Below, in pieces: positions 15,135 through 21,565 of a stretch of 64,000 nucleotides of DNA (position 1 is its first letter; each line of letters begins with the position of its first letter). Origin of the DNA: Umezawaea endophytica (GTDB taxonomy: Bacteria; Actinomycetota; Actinomycetes; Mycobacteriales; Pseudonocardiaceae); the NCBI RefSeq assembly GCF_025061645.1, contig NZ_JANYMP010000004.1, positions 365,117 through 429,116 of the forward strand, given 5' to 3'. The notes under the pieces were generated by a model, which did not search any database, was not told where the DNA came from, and saw only the letters and a program-made list of their open reading frames with translations. The position numbers and the translations under genes are program-made.

Positions 15135-15446
15135 ATGACCGGGTTCTGGGTCACCGCGGCCTTGCTTCTGCTTGCCGTCGCGTTGCTGTGCCCCAACTAC
15201 AACCGCCACCGGGTCCGTCGTCAGACCGTGCGCCAGGTCAGGGCGCGACTGACCACACGGGCTCCGGACCCGGTGGCGGATCCCACCGCGTCGATCACGG
15301 TCGCGGAGCTGCGCCGCCGATGCGACGCCGACAACCTTCCTCGGTACCCGTCTTCGTCTTCGTCCCCAACTCCGGGCAGCGTGGCCAGCGACCCCGACCT
15401 GTCCACGCTGCCCGGTTCCACTCCCGACACCGGATGTGCCGCATGA
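15135..15446 (+). CDS. Small single-span membrane protein of the element
   Basis: This 103-residue protein has an N-terminal membrane segment (FWVTAALLLLAVALLCP) and a basic cytoplasmic stretch (NRHRVRRQTVRQVRARL). A Ser/Pro-rich C-terminal half follows. It overlaps the next gene by ATGA. No family is recognised. It could be a membrane-docked regulator or exclusion-type protein of the element. Confidence 0.6.
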   Translation: MTGFWVTAALLLLAVALLCPNYNRHRVRRQTVRQVRARLTTRAPDPVADPTASITVAELRRRCDADNLPRYPSSSSSPTPGSVASDPDLSTLPGSTPDTGCAA

Positions 15447-15763
15447 GCACCATCGAAGACGCAGCGGCACTCCAGGCCTTCCCGGAGATCCAGTACCTGC
15501 TGATCATCCGTGATGGCGGCTGGCAGTTCCTGCCGCAAGAGCAAGGCCGCGCCCAACTGGACGGATTCCGCGCCTGGCCCGAGGGCTGGCGTGACGGCAT
15601 CCGCATCCGGTCCGCTACTGACGTCCTAGGCATCCGTACGAACCCCAACCACGAGCTGGTGTGGGAACTGACCGGCACCCTGGTCGACGTCATCAGCGAG
15701 CTGCTGGCGCTGCCTCCTCCCGGCGCACCCCGGCTGCTGTGGGGCAGTGGCCTGACTGGCTGA
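15443..15763 (+). CDS. Hypothetical protein (106 residues)
   Basis: This soluble protein reads MSTIEDAAALQAFPEIQYLLIIRDGGWQFLPQEQGRAQLDGFRAWPEGWRDGIRIRSATDVLGIRTNPNHELVWELTGTLVDVISELLALPPP. The ATG overlaps the previous stop and coding bias is good. The pattern of conserved aromatic residues resembles proteins found beside DUF6879/XRE sets, but I cannot name a family. It is followed by a strong terminator. Confidence 0.6.
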   Translation: MSTIEDAAALQAFPEIQYLLIIRDGGWQFLPQEQGRAQLDGFRAWPEGWRDGIRIRSATDVLGIRTNPNHELVWELTGTLVDVISELLALPPPGAPRLLWGSGLTG

Positions 15764-15764
15764 A

Positions 15765-15808
15765 CGTCAAGCGCGCCGCTACCCCACCGGGCAACGACGC
15801 GCTTGACG
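15765..15808. terminator. Bidirectional terminator between convergent element genes
   Basis: An 11-bp perfect stem (CGTCAAGCGCG / CGCGCTTGACG) with a 22-nt loop starts 2 bp after the 15763 stop and ends 3 bp before the stop of the opposing gene. Confidence 0.75.
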
Positions 15809-15810
15809 AT

Positions 15811-16107
15811 CTATCCCATGCCTAGTCGGCCCTCCGGCTGTGACTCCCACATGCGCCAGTTGCGGTAGCGCTCGACTGTGGTCACCCTGGGGGTCTGGTC
15901 CCACTCGTGGCCGAACTTCTCAACCGCGAGCCGCTTCGCCTCGTCCTTCGAGCCAGCAGGTCCGAAGTGGTACGACCGCAGGTGTGGTTCGCCGTCGATC
16001 CTTCCGACGAGGTCCGCCCGCCAGTGCAGTTCGTCATCTGCCTGTGGGTCCAACCGACGTACACCCTCGGTCATGGCGGTTAGGGCTTCTTCAGTAATCC
16101 TCACCAT
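15811..16107 (-). CDS. Hypothetical protein (98 residues)
   Basis: This small charged protein (MVRITEEALTAMTEGVRRLDPQADDELHWRADLVGRIDGEPHLRSYHFGPAGSKDEAKRLAVEKFGHEWDQ...) has no recognised domain. It starts inside the 3' end of the upstream minus-strand gene (17-bp overlap), suggesting translational coupling. It ends at the shared terminator. It is mobile-element cargo of unknown function. Confidence 0.55.
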   Translation of the reverse strand: MVRITEEALTAMTEGVRRLDPQADDELHWRADLVGRIDGEPHLRSYHFGPAGSKDEAKRLAVEKFGHEWDQTPRVTTVERYRNWRMWESQPEGRLGMG

Positions 16108-16408
16108 CGGTCGTCTCCTGATGCATTTTGGAGAGTGAGGACCCGCGAGCTTTACCCCAGTTCACTGAAAACCCCAGCTCGATGTCGTTCTCATTGTGGA
16201 TGACTTCAGTCTCCAGGTGCAGCGCCACAATGTGCTGAGAAAATTCGCCGCCTCCCATGAACTTCGTCGCGGCTTTAATCAAGGCCTTGTTCAAGTGTTC
16301 CATCAGGTCCATAGCGGTTTTACCTTCCGGCAAGGGCTCGAACATTCTCAAGTTCACTGCACCCTTTGCGTGTGTGACGAATTTGAACGGAAGCTCGTAT
16401 TTCTCCAT
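16091..16408 (-). CDS. Hypothetical protein (105 residues)
   Basis: The sequence is MEKYELPFKFVTHAKGAVNLRMFEPLPEGKTAMDLMEHLNKALIKAATKFMGGGEFSQHIVALHLETEVIHNENDIELGFSVNWGKARGSSLSKMHQE. ATG 16408 is preceded by GGGAGAG, deciding the start over an upstream ATG. Composition and the lower-GC codons differ from chromosomal neighbours. No family is recognised. It is cotranscribed with the following 98-residue gene. Confidence 0.6.
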   Translation of the reverse strand: MEKYELPFKFVTHAKGAVNLRMFEPLPEGKTAMDLMEHLNKALIKAATKFMGGGEFSQHIVALHLETEVIHNENDIELGFSVNWGKARGSSLSKMHQETTDGEDY

Positions 16409-16677
16409 CTTCTCTCCCTGCTCAATGTTGACTGGGGCGACACGAAGAGAAGCAGGTCGGCTGACTAGACGCAAGCGCGCTGTTTTCGCATTTCAGATGA
16501 GGGTGAACATGCGCAGACGTGCCTGAACGAAGATGGACGACACGGTGGTCAGGATCACTTCCGGTCGCACTCGGCTAGCTGGCTAATCTCTCGCCATAAC
16601 GGGATATACAATCGCCCCCTCGCCTGTTTCGATTTGTTGCAGTAACGGCAACAAACCAAAACATGGGAGGTGGGTAC
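16409..16677. promoter_or_regulatory. Divergent regulatory region inside the element
   Basis: This region separates a leftward pair from the rightward late-like genes. It holds an AT-rich TATACAAT -10-like sequence (near 16605) and an 8-bp inverted repeat, TTTGTTGC / GCAACAAA (16633-16640 and 16648-16655), just before the RHH gene. Confidence 0.5.
16633..16655. promoter_or_regulatory. Inverted repeat upstream of the RHH gene, autoregulatory operator candidate
   Basis: TTTGTTGC, 7 nt, GCAACAAA. It sits 23 bp before the RHH protein start, where such proteins usually bind to control their own operon. Confidence 0.45.
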
Positions 16678-16869
16678 GTGGCTAGCGTTCCGACTGAATC
16701 GTTTGCCTTTCGGATCGACACTTCCGTCATGGATGAGGTTCGCCGTATCGCAGTTCACTCAGGCGTATCGAACGCAGCCGTCGTGAATATCTGCCTACGC
16801 GCCGGACTTAAGGCGCATGGCCACGCAATGCTGGCTATGACCTCGTTGGATCGGGGTGGTCGAGGATGA
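16678..16869 (+). CDS. Ribbon-helix-helix (Arc/MetJ-type) DNA-binding protein
   Basis: This 63-residue protein reads MASVPTESFAFRIDTSVMDEVRRIAVHSGVSNAAVVNICLRAGLKAHG. It has a short beta strand (SFAFRID), then two helices with VSNAAVVNICLRAGL, the usual ribbon-helix-helix layout. GTG 16678 is preceded by GGAGGTG at 16666. Its stop overlaps the next ATG (ATGA). It probably regulates the rightward gene block from the adjacent inverted repeat. Confidence 0.65.
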   Translation: MASVPTESFAFRIDTSVMDEVRRIAVHSGVSNAAVVNICLRAGLKAHGHAMLAMTSLDRGGRG

Positions 16870-17174
16870 AGCCACGGCAGAACCCCGCTACATCACCTCC
16901 TGACGTCTACCGCGAGAACGACTGTGTCCAGGGGTCGTTTCAACTGGACTACAGCCCTCGTAGCCGTGACAGTTGGACTGACGTGCAGTTCGAGGCCAAG
17001 TCGGTCGAGTGGCGTGGTGACTGGGTTATCTTCCGCCGTCCGACCTTGATGTCCACCCTGCGGGGTTACGGCTTTCCTGTTCAATCGACGGTCACGACCT
17101 TTGATGGCTTTTACCGTGTGCCTGCTCGACGGATCTCGCACATCACGTATAACACTTGCGCCGTGGCTGCATAA
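16866..17174 (+). CDS. Hypothetical element protein (102 residues)
   Basis: This basic, aromatic-rich protein (VQFEAKSVEWRGDWVIFRRPTLMSTLRGYGFPVQSTVTTFDGFYRVPARRISHITY) starts at an ATG overlapping the RHH stop. No catalytic motif is visible. Its beta-rich look and position between RHH and the prohead-protease-like gene suggest a phage-derived accessory protein. Confidence 0.55.
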   Translation: MKPRQNPATSPPDVYRENDCVQGSFQLDYSPRSRDSWTDVQFEAKSVEWRGDWVIFRRPTLMSTLRGYGFPVQSTVTTFDGFYRVPARRISHITYNTCAVAA

Positions 17175-17192
17175 GCCAGCGCAACGCAGACT

Positions 17193-17259
17193 GGGATGGT
17201 CGCTGATTCATCTCGTTCTCCCCACCTCCTCTTGAGCGAGGTGGATTGGCGATCATCCC
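17193..17259. terminator. Nested hairpin structure before the prohead-protease-like gene
   Basis: GGGATGGTCGC (17193-17203) pairs with GCGATCATCCC (17249-17259) with one mismatch. It encloses a smaller 7-bp hairpin, CCACCTC / GAGGTGG. It is a possible terminator or leader structure 25 bp before the next gene. Confidence 0.45.
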
Positions 17260-17284
17260 ACCTAGCTGAAACGAGGTCCGTCCG

Positions 17285-18550
17285 ATGACTCTCCGAAACC
17301 ACGATGACCCTCGGGCTCACCGTCTCTTTGCTCGCGCCGATCGCGCTGTCCGGAGCACTCCGGAGTATCTCGCGCGCAGCATTCGGAACTGGCTTGATGA
17401 CCCACAGCTCGATTCTTACGCGTTGACTGCTTCTATGAACGGCAGGCAAGCTCATGCCGCCGAGATTATGCGCGTGTTTCCGGCTGCGCGTGAGGTTCTC
17501 GGCGAGTCGGTAGTAGTAGCCGCCGTGGGGTCGAGTGCACCTGTGCCCAACTGCTGCCGCTGGGGTGGTGCACAGATGCATGCCCGCGTCCATAAGCTTC
17601 GCATCCCACAGTTCTCCGTAGGCTTGATGCCACTCTTGGGACGTCCGTGCAATCTTTGCAAAGACAAGTGGATGAAAGAATTGCGCACCAAGGTTGACAC
17701 TGGCCGCGCACTAGTAGCGTCGGCCAATTCCTCGGCCAAGCAACTTACTCTGATCGCAGGGGCGTCTCAGGTGATGTTGCCAAGGACTGGGAGCGCCTGG
17801 TGTGAGCGCGTAGCGCGTGCAGCACCCCTAGAGCCGCCCCTAGCATGGTTCTCTGATCCGCAGCTCACGGGTCCGGTGAAGGTTCGCGTTACGGATGAGG
17901 GCCGCGTTTATGGGCACATCGCCGCGTGGAAATCGGTTCACGCCGGAATCCCCGGTGTCACGCCTCCTAGGTCTAGAGATGGAAGATACTCGAAGTTTCA
18001 CCGCCACCCGGTAAGGACGGCTAGCGGCAGTCTCGTAAGAACCGGACCACTAGCCACTGGCGGGCACTTCAGCACTAGGTCCAATCTGTCGATCAGTCAG
18101 GTGTCCGAGCATTACGACGATCCTCGCTACGTGGTCGCCGACGTTGTGGCCGGGGAAGACAAACACGGTATTTGGGTATCGGGCGCACTGCGTTATGGCG
18201 TTGAGCCCTTCCAGGTAATGCTGCTGGATCGCTACTCGATCAGTGGTGATTGGCGTGAGCAAGATCTGGTAGCCGCCTGCACAGTAAGCGTGCCAGGATT
18301 TCATTTGGACGCGGATGAACAGGTGCGCGCACTTGCGGCTTCTGGCAATCGTGTTAAGAGTTTCGCAACCGCCTGCTACCCACGGCGCGTTGAGCGAAAT
18401 GGAAAGCTGATTGCTGTGCTGGCGGCCGGAGTTCTGCCACCTCTTCCGAGTCCTTGTGACTGTGGCCCCTGCCTCAACGACGTATGTAGACTTGACAACG
18501 CGATGCGTGATCTCGAAAAGCAACGCGCACGAGTTGGGCGGAACCGATGA
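17285..18550 (+). CDS. Phage prohead protease/capsid-maturation-like protein
   Basis: In this 421-residue protein, about residues 200-350 match the style of actinophage capsid maturation proteins: DEGRVYGHIAAWKSVHAGIPGVTPPRS, LATGGHFSTRSNLSISQVSEHYDDPRYVVADVVAGEDKHGIWVSGALR, SGDWRE and VSVPGF. The N-terminal 200 residues carry Cys pairs (NCCRW, CNLCKDKW), and the C-terminus has CDCGPCLNDVC, suggesting bound zinc. No major capsid or portal gene is adjacent, so the enzyme may act on a helper phage capsid or be a remnant. Family assignment is from recognised motif order, not a search. Confidence 0.6.
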   Translation: MTLRNHDDPRAHRLFARADRAVRSTPEYLARSIRNWLDDPQLDSYALTASMNGRQAHAAEIMRVFPAAREVLGESVVVAAVGSSAPVPNCCRWGGAQMHARVHKLRIPQFSVGLMPLLGRPCNLCKDKWMKELRTKVDTGRALVASANSSAKQLTLIAGASQVMLPRTGSAWCERVARAAPLEPPLAWFSDPQLTGPVKVRVTDEGRVYGHIAAWKSVHAGIPGVTPPRSRDGRYSKFHRHPVRTASGSLVRTGPLATGGHFSTRSNLSISQVSEHYDDPRYVVADVVAGEDKHGIWVSGALRYGVEPFQVMLLDRYSISGDWREQDLVAACTVSVPGFHLDADEQVRALAASGNRVKSFATACYPRRVERNGKLIAVLAAGVLPPLPSPCDCGPCLNDVCRLDNAMRDLEKQRARVGRNR

Positions 18551-18720
18551 CATTGCGCCGAAATCGTAGGGCCAACTTCAATACTCCATCGCGCTCTGAG
18601 GAGAAGTTGGGCCGTCTCCAGGTTTACCTGAATAAAGCGTGGAAGCGTGGCAGCCAAGTGTCACCGGAGCTCATTCAAGACAAGCGAAAGAGGCAGGCCG
18701 ATGACCGAGATTCGGAATGA
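18547..18720 (+). CDS. Small basic protein (57 residues)
   Basis: The sequence is MTLRRNRRANFNTPSRSEEKLGRLQVYLNKAWKRGSQVSPELIQDKRKRQADDRDSE. Its ATG overlaps the previous stop (ATGA), and its 3' end overlaps the next gene by 20 bp, so it lies within a tightly coupled block. It is strongly basic. No family is known; it is perhaps a DNA-binding or head accessory protein. Confidence 0.55.
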   Translation: MTLRRNRRANFNTPSRSEEKLGRLQVYLNKAWKRGSQVSPELIQDKRKRQADDRDSE

Positions 18721-19123
18721 GGTCGTGCTCGCGCTGGTCTCAGCCAGTGAGGCGGCAAAGCGTGAGCTTGGGACGGTTGTCGACGTCTACGAACCCACGC
18801 TCGACGAGCAACGCGCAGCCGCGAAGATGCTGATGGACGAGAGCGTGGAGGGGCTGGAAGACGCCGGAGTCATCAAGCAGCACTCGGTGCTGAATCTCCG
18901 ACGACCGCAGCTCGCTGCACTCGCTATGGCATATGCCGTGGCTGTTCAGTGGTGGATGCCTCGCGAATCCCAGCGCTCTCTGGGCGACATGCTTAAGATC
19001 ATTCCCGCTGAAGAGGCCCAGAACATCCGAACGATTCTTGAGTGGAGCGGCTTCATTCCCGCTGACACCACGACCGCTGAGTCTCTTTCTGACGAACCCG
19101 ACCAGTCGACGGATAGCGATTGA
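18701..19123 (+). CDS. Hypothetical phage-like protein (140 residues)
   Basis: This acidic helical protein reads MTEIRNEVVLALVSASEAAKRELGTVVDVYEPTLDEQRAAAKMLMDESVEGLEDAGVIKQHSVLNLRRPQLAALAMAYAVAVQWWMPRESQRSLGD.... ATG 18701 follows AAAGAGGCAGG. It resembles small head-tail or accessory proteins in actinophage structural operons in size and composition only. Function is not assigned. Confidence 0.6.
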   Translation: MTEIRNEVVLALVSASEAAKRELGTVVDVYEPTLDEQRAAAKMLMDESVEGLEDAGVIKQHSVLNLRRPQLAALAMAYAVAVQWWMPRESQRSLGDMLKIIPAEEAQNIRTILEWSGFIPADTTTAESLSDEPDQSTDSD

Positions 19124-19217
19124 CCGGTCGTCCGGTTTGATTGCTCGGTCGATGCACCAGCGGCGCTAGTGGATGTTTGAGCGCGGGTCGCCGACACTGA
19201 CAAGGAGAAGTGAAGAC

Positions 19218-19922
19218 ATGGCAGTTCCTCGCTCGGCCGATCTCACGCAGTTCATGTCTGGAGTAGACCCGTCCGAAGTCGGCTTCAGTCAGGGTTTCGT
19301 CGTGTCGTGGAACCCTGACACCGGCGAGAACGTCATCAAAACCCGTGGAGCAACGTTCAACAATGTCTCTGTCATGGACAGCTCGGACATTGTCACCATT
19401 AGGGCAGGCAGTATTGTCGGACTGCTGCGTTGGAAGAACTCGTATTTTGTACTTGGTTCGATCGTCGCCCCTGGTTCGGACACGGTGGAGGCGCGCAGCG
19501 CTATCAGCTTCAGCACCGGCATCACCCCCGGCCCTCTCAACCAGAGTCAGGGCACGGGTACAAGTTCGGGTTACGTCGAGAGCGGCAATGACGTCACGTT
19601 CACGACATACAGCGGTCGATTCCTGATTATGTTGACCGCGCAGGTCGATCTCTCGGGGGCGCGGAGCGCGGCGAGGTTCAGCTACGCGGCATATGCTGAC
19701 TTGGATGGAGCTAACATCGCAGCGTCCGATGCTCGGGCTGCGATGGTGCTCGACCCCGGTGCCGCGATGGGGATCCAACAGACGGTCGCCTACTCCAACA
19801 CTCACAACGTGGGTGGCTACGCGCACATCACGGTCAAACCGGCTTTCAAGCTCACGGCTGGTCCGGCGTTCGCGGCGGCCGCGATCTGGACCAACCGGTC
19901 CGTGATCGTTCACCCGTTCTGA
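19218..19922 (+). CDS. Phage minor tail/baseplate-like protein
   Basis: This 234-residue protein starts at ATG 19218 behind AAGGAGAAG. The N-terminal segment FSQGFVVSWNPDTGENVIKTRGATFNNVSVMDSSDIVTIRAGSIVGLLRWKNSYFVLGSIVAPGSD follows the pattern of actinophage minor tail proteins (WNPDTGEN, a nucleotide-free beta barrel, then LGxI). The C-terminal half is Gly/Ala-rich beta structure. It is the only tail-like gene in the element. It may decorate helper particles, or be left over from a prophage. Its stop overlaps the next ATG. Confidence 0.6.
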   Translation: MAVPRSADLTQFMSGVDPSEVGFSQGFVVSWNPDTGENVIKTRGATFNNVSVMDSSDIVTIRAGSIVGLLRWKNSYFVLGSIVAPGSDTVEARSAISFSTGITPGPLNQSQGTGTSSGYVESGNDVTFTTYSGRFLIMLTAQVDLSGARSAARFSYAAYADLDGANIAASDARAAMVLDPGAAMGIQQTVAYSNTHNVGGYAHITVKPAFKLTAGPAFAAAAIWTNRSVIVHPF

Positions 19923-20275
19923 TGGCGGACCCGATGAAGCGATTCGGGGTGACTTTTCCCGAGGTCATCCCGAGCGCCGTGATCAAGCCCGACCCGGAGC
20001 GTGATCGACGAGTCGTACGGCTTGTCACGCGGAAGGCACTGGACGCTGACGACTGCGCCGAGTTGTTGGCCATGCTCGGTCTCAACTCTCAGCCGGACCC
20101 TGAACCGCTGACGGGCACTGAGATGGACTCGACTGCCGATCGGGTAGCGATCAACCAACCAGCCGTTTCGACGTCCGGAAGGATGTCTGAGCAGCACCAG
20201 GGGGAGTCCGAGCATCAGCCGTCGACTGCTACCCCTGGACAGCCGGCAAACGCAGCACACCCGCACTCGGTGTGA
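19922..20275 (+). CDS. Hypothetical protein (117 residues)
   Basis: This protein (MADPMKRFGVTFPEVIPSAVIKPDPERDRRVVRLVTRKALDADDCAELLAMLGLNSQPDPEPL) has an ordered N-terminal 60 residues and a polar, Gln/Ser/Pro-rich tail. It is coupled to the tail-like gene by ATGA. No family is recognised; small proteins at this position in actinophages are often of unknown function. Confidence 0.55.
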   Translation: MADPMKRFGVTFPEVIPSAVIKPDPERDRRVVRLVTRKALDADDCAELLAMLGLNSQPDPEPLTGTEMDSTADRVAINQPAVSTSGRMSEQHQGESEHQPSTATPGQPANAAHPHSV

Positions 20276-20313
20276 CCGGTGCGGGTTGCTGTGGAACTAG
20301 GTTCGGCCGGTAA

Positions 20314-20499
20314 TCAGTCGTACAGCTCGACCTCGAACGTCACGCCTGCCGTGCTACCTCCCGTGGCGCTGATCAGCGTGCGGACTTCGTTCTCGGCATG
20401 ATTCGCATTCTCGGCCCAGGTGGTGAACTCGAAGGCGTACGGCCCGACGGTGATCGTGACGATGTAGCGGTCAGTGGTGACGTCGTGAGCGTTGGTCAT
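20314..20499 (-). CDS. Small hypothetical protein (61 residues)
   Basis: The sequence is MTNAHDVTTDRYIVTITVGPYAFEFTTWAENANHAENEVRTLISATGGSTAGVTFEVELYD, predicted to be beta-rich. ATG 20499 lies 8 nt after GGGGAG, chosen over an upstream GTG. It is cotranscribed with the larger gene upstream (21-bp gap). Function is unknown. Confidence 0.55.
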   Translation of the reverse strand: MTNAHDVTTDRYIVTITVGPYAFEFTTWAENANHAENEVRTLISATGGSTAGVTFEVELYD

Positions 20500-20520
20500 G
20501 ATCATCACTCCCCGGCGCGC

Positions 20521-21099
20521 TTACTTCGCGGAACCGTTGATCAAGGCGAGCGCGTCGGTGATCAGCTTGCGCGCCCCGGCGAGCGTCTTCTCTTCAAGCG
20601 CGGCAGTCAGTGCCTCGACCACCTTCGCGTTCTTGGCTACACGGCCAGGCTTCACGTGCTTGACCGGCTTGACCTCGCCGCTGTCGATTCGGTCCAGCAT
20701 TGCCGTGAGGGTGTCGACCTCGGTGGGGTGCGACTTGCTGTGCTCGGCGCGCCAGATGGCGGAAGCGGTCATCCCGGTCAGTTCCATCAGCACGGGACGG
20801 GTGAAACCGGCCGTCCGCGCACCCGCCAGGCGCTTTGCGATCTCCGCAGCAACAACCGGGTCGGTGTAGCGGTCCGACTTCTTCGGGGAGGTCTGGGAGA
20901 CCTTCTCGACCTCCTTGGAGACCTCCGCGTCGGCCGTCTGGGTAGTTGGCTTGGCGGCAACCGGCTCGGCCGACTGTGCTTCCACGGGGGCAGTCGCGTC
21001 CGGCTCGACAATCACGGGGTTCGTAGGCTTGGACACTGCCTTGCGGGTGGTCGGTGCCTTGGCCTTCGCGTCAGGCTTGGCGATCGTTGCGGCAGTCAT
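20521..21099 (-). CDS. Putative DNA-binding protein with Ala/Lys/Pro-rich N-terminal tail
   Basis: This 192-residue protein starts at ATG 21099, 7 nt after AGGAG. Residues 1-80 are low-complexity (Ala, Lys, Pro, Thr), like histone-type tails. The C-terminal part has a helix-turn-helix-like stretch (GFTRPVLMELTGMTASAIWRAEHSKSHPTEVDTLTAMLDRI). It is the rightmost leftward gene of the element. It could be a nucleoid-like protein or a regulator that controls the right end near attR. Confidence 0.6.
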   Translation of the reverse strand: MTAATIAKPDAKAKAPTTRKAVSKPTNPVIVEPDATAPVEAQSAEPVAAKPTTQTADAEVSKEVEKVSQTSPKKSDRYTDPVVAAEIAKRLAGARTAGFTRPVLMELTGMTASAIWRAEHSKSHPTEVDTLTAMLDRIDSGEVKPVKHVKPGRVAKNAKVVEALTAALEEKTLAGARKLITDALALINGSAK

Positions 21100-21129
21100 G
21101 ATGCTCTCCTGGGTCTCACTCTTGGTGGT

Positions 21130-21149
21130 CACGGGGATTACTCCCCGTG
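21130..21149. promoter_or_regulatory. Hairpin/operator at the right end of the element
   Basis: CACGGGGA, TTAC, TCCCCGTG forms a perfect 8-bp dyad. It lies in the leader of the leftward gene and 26 bp before a rightward ATG (21175). It may be an operator or terminator. Confidence 0.4.
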
Positions 21150-21174
21150 ACCAATCTATCCCAAGGTGTGAGAC

Positions 21175-21426
21175 ATGAATACTGCCAAGTGGGACGAACT
21201 CCGATCACTCTCGTGGTCGTCGCAGGTGCAGCCCGTTGCTCTGGTGTTCGTTGGATGTTCCGTTGGGCAGATGATCACGCAGCCGTTCAACGGGAAGCTG
21301 CTGACCAGAGCACTTGCGGTGGCCGACCCGTTCCTCAAGTCGGAGTTCGAGAAGCTGGGCGACGAGGTCGTGGAGTCCATGACCAAGGCGGTCGCGGGGC
21401 TGCCTTCGACGGCGGGTCCCGCCTAG
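21175..21426 (+). pseudogene. Chimeric frame: element-encoded start fused to the displaced SRPBCC 3' end
   Basis: The first 49 or so codons (MNTAKWDELRSLSWSSQVQPVALVFVGC...) come from the element. The rest (VADPFLKSEFEKLGDEVVESMTKAVAGLPSTAGPA) is the original C-terminus of the SRPBCC gene at 6582-7022, displaced by insertion. On excision this tail would rejoin the SRPBCC gene. Whether the 83-residue chimera is expressed is unknown. Confidence 0.75.
21318..21394 (+). repeat. Right attachment site (attR) of the integrated element
   Basis: This is the partner of 6926-7002 (74/77 identical; exact 47-bp core at 21340-21386). Sequence to its right continues the native host gene end up to TAG 21424-21426. 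Confidence 0.9.
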
Positions 21427-21565
21427 CCGCCGTCCGGGTAGTGTTCGCGGGTGTGCGCCTCGCGCCCGTCGTCCGCGTCAGCCCTGCCCGTTCGGAGCCC
21501 GGTGACCGCGACCACGGCGCGCGGACGGCGGTGGACGTGGCAGGTGTGGAAGTGGAGGCGCGCGA

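Larger units (their letters stand above)
6948..21386. mobile_element. Integrated element of about 14.4 kb, phage-satellite-like or reduced prophage
   Basis: The element is bounded by direct repeats 14,392 bp apart. It contains a tyrosine integrase at the left end, a replication module (Prim-Pol plus RepA-like ATPase), an iteron array, a phage-type zinc-finger protein, XRE and RHH regulators, and phage morphogenesis-like genes (prohead-protease-like, minor-tail-like). No FtsK/SpoIIIE transfer protein, portal, major capsid, tape measure, lysin or large terminase was found. Its GC is visibly lower and its codons more mixed than in flanking genes, which fits recent acquisition. It could be a phage satellite, a remnant prophage or a non-conjugative integrative plasmid. 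Confidence 0.85.

Noticed and set aside
6948-21386. Interpretation as an actinomycete integrative and conjugative element (AICE)
   Set aside because: Integrase plus Prim-Pol fit, but no FtsK/SpoIIIE-like transfer protein or spread genes were found in the element.
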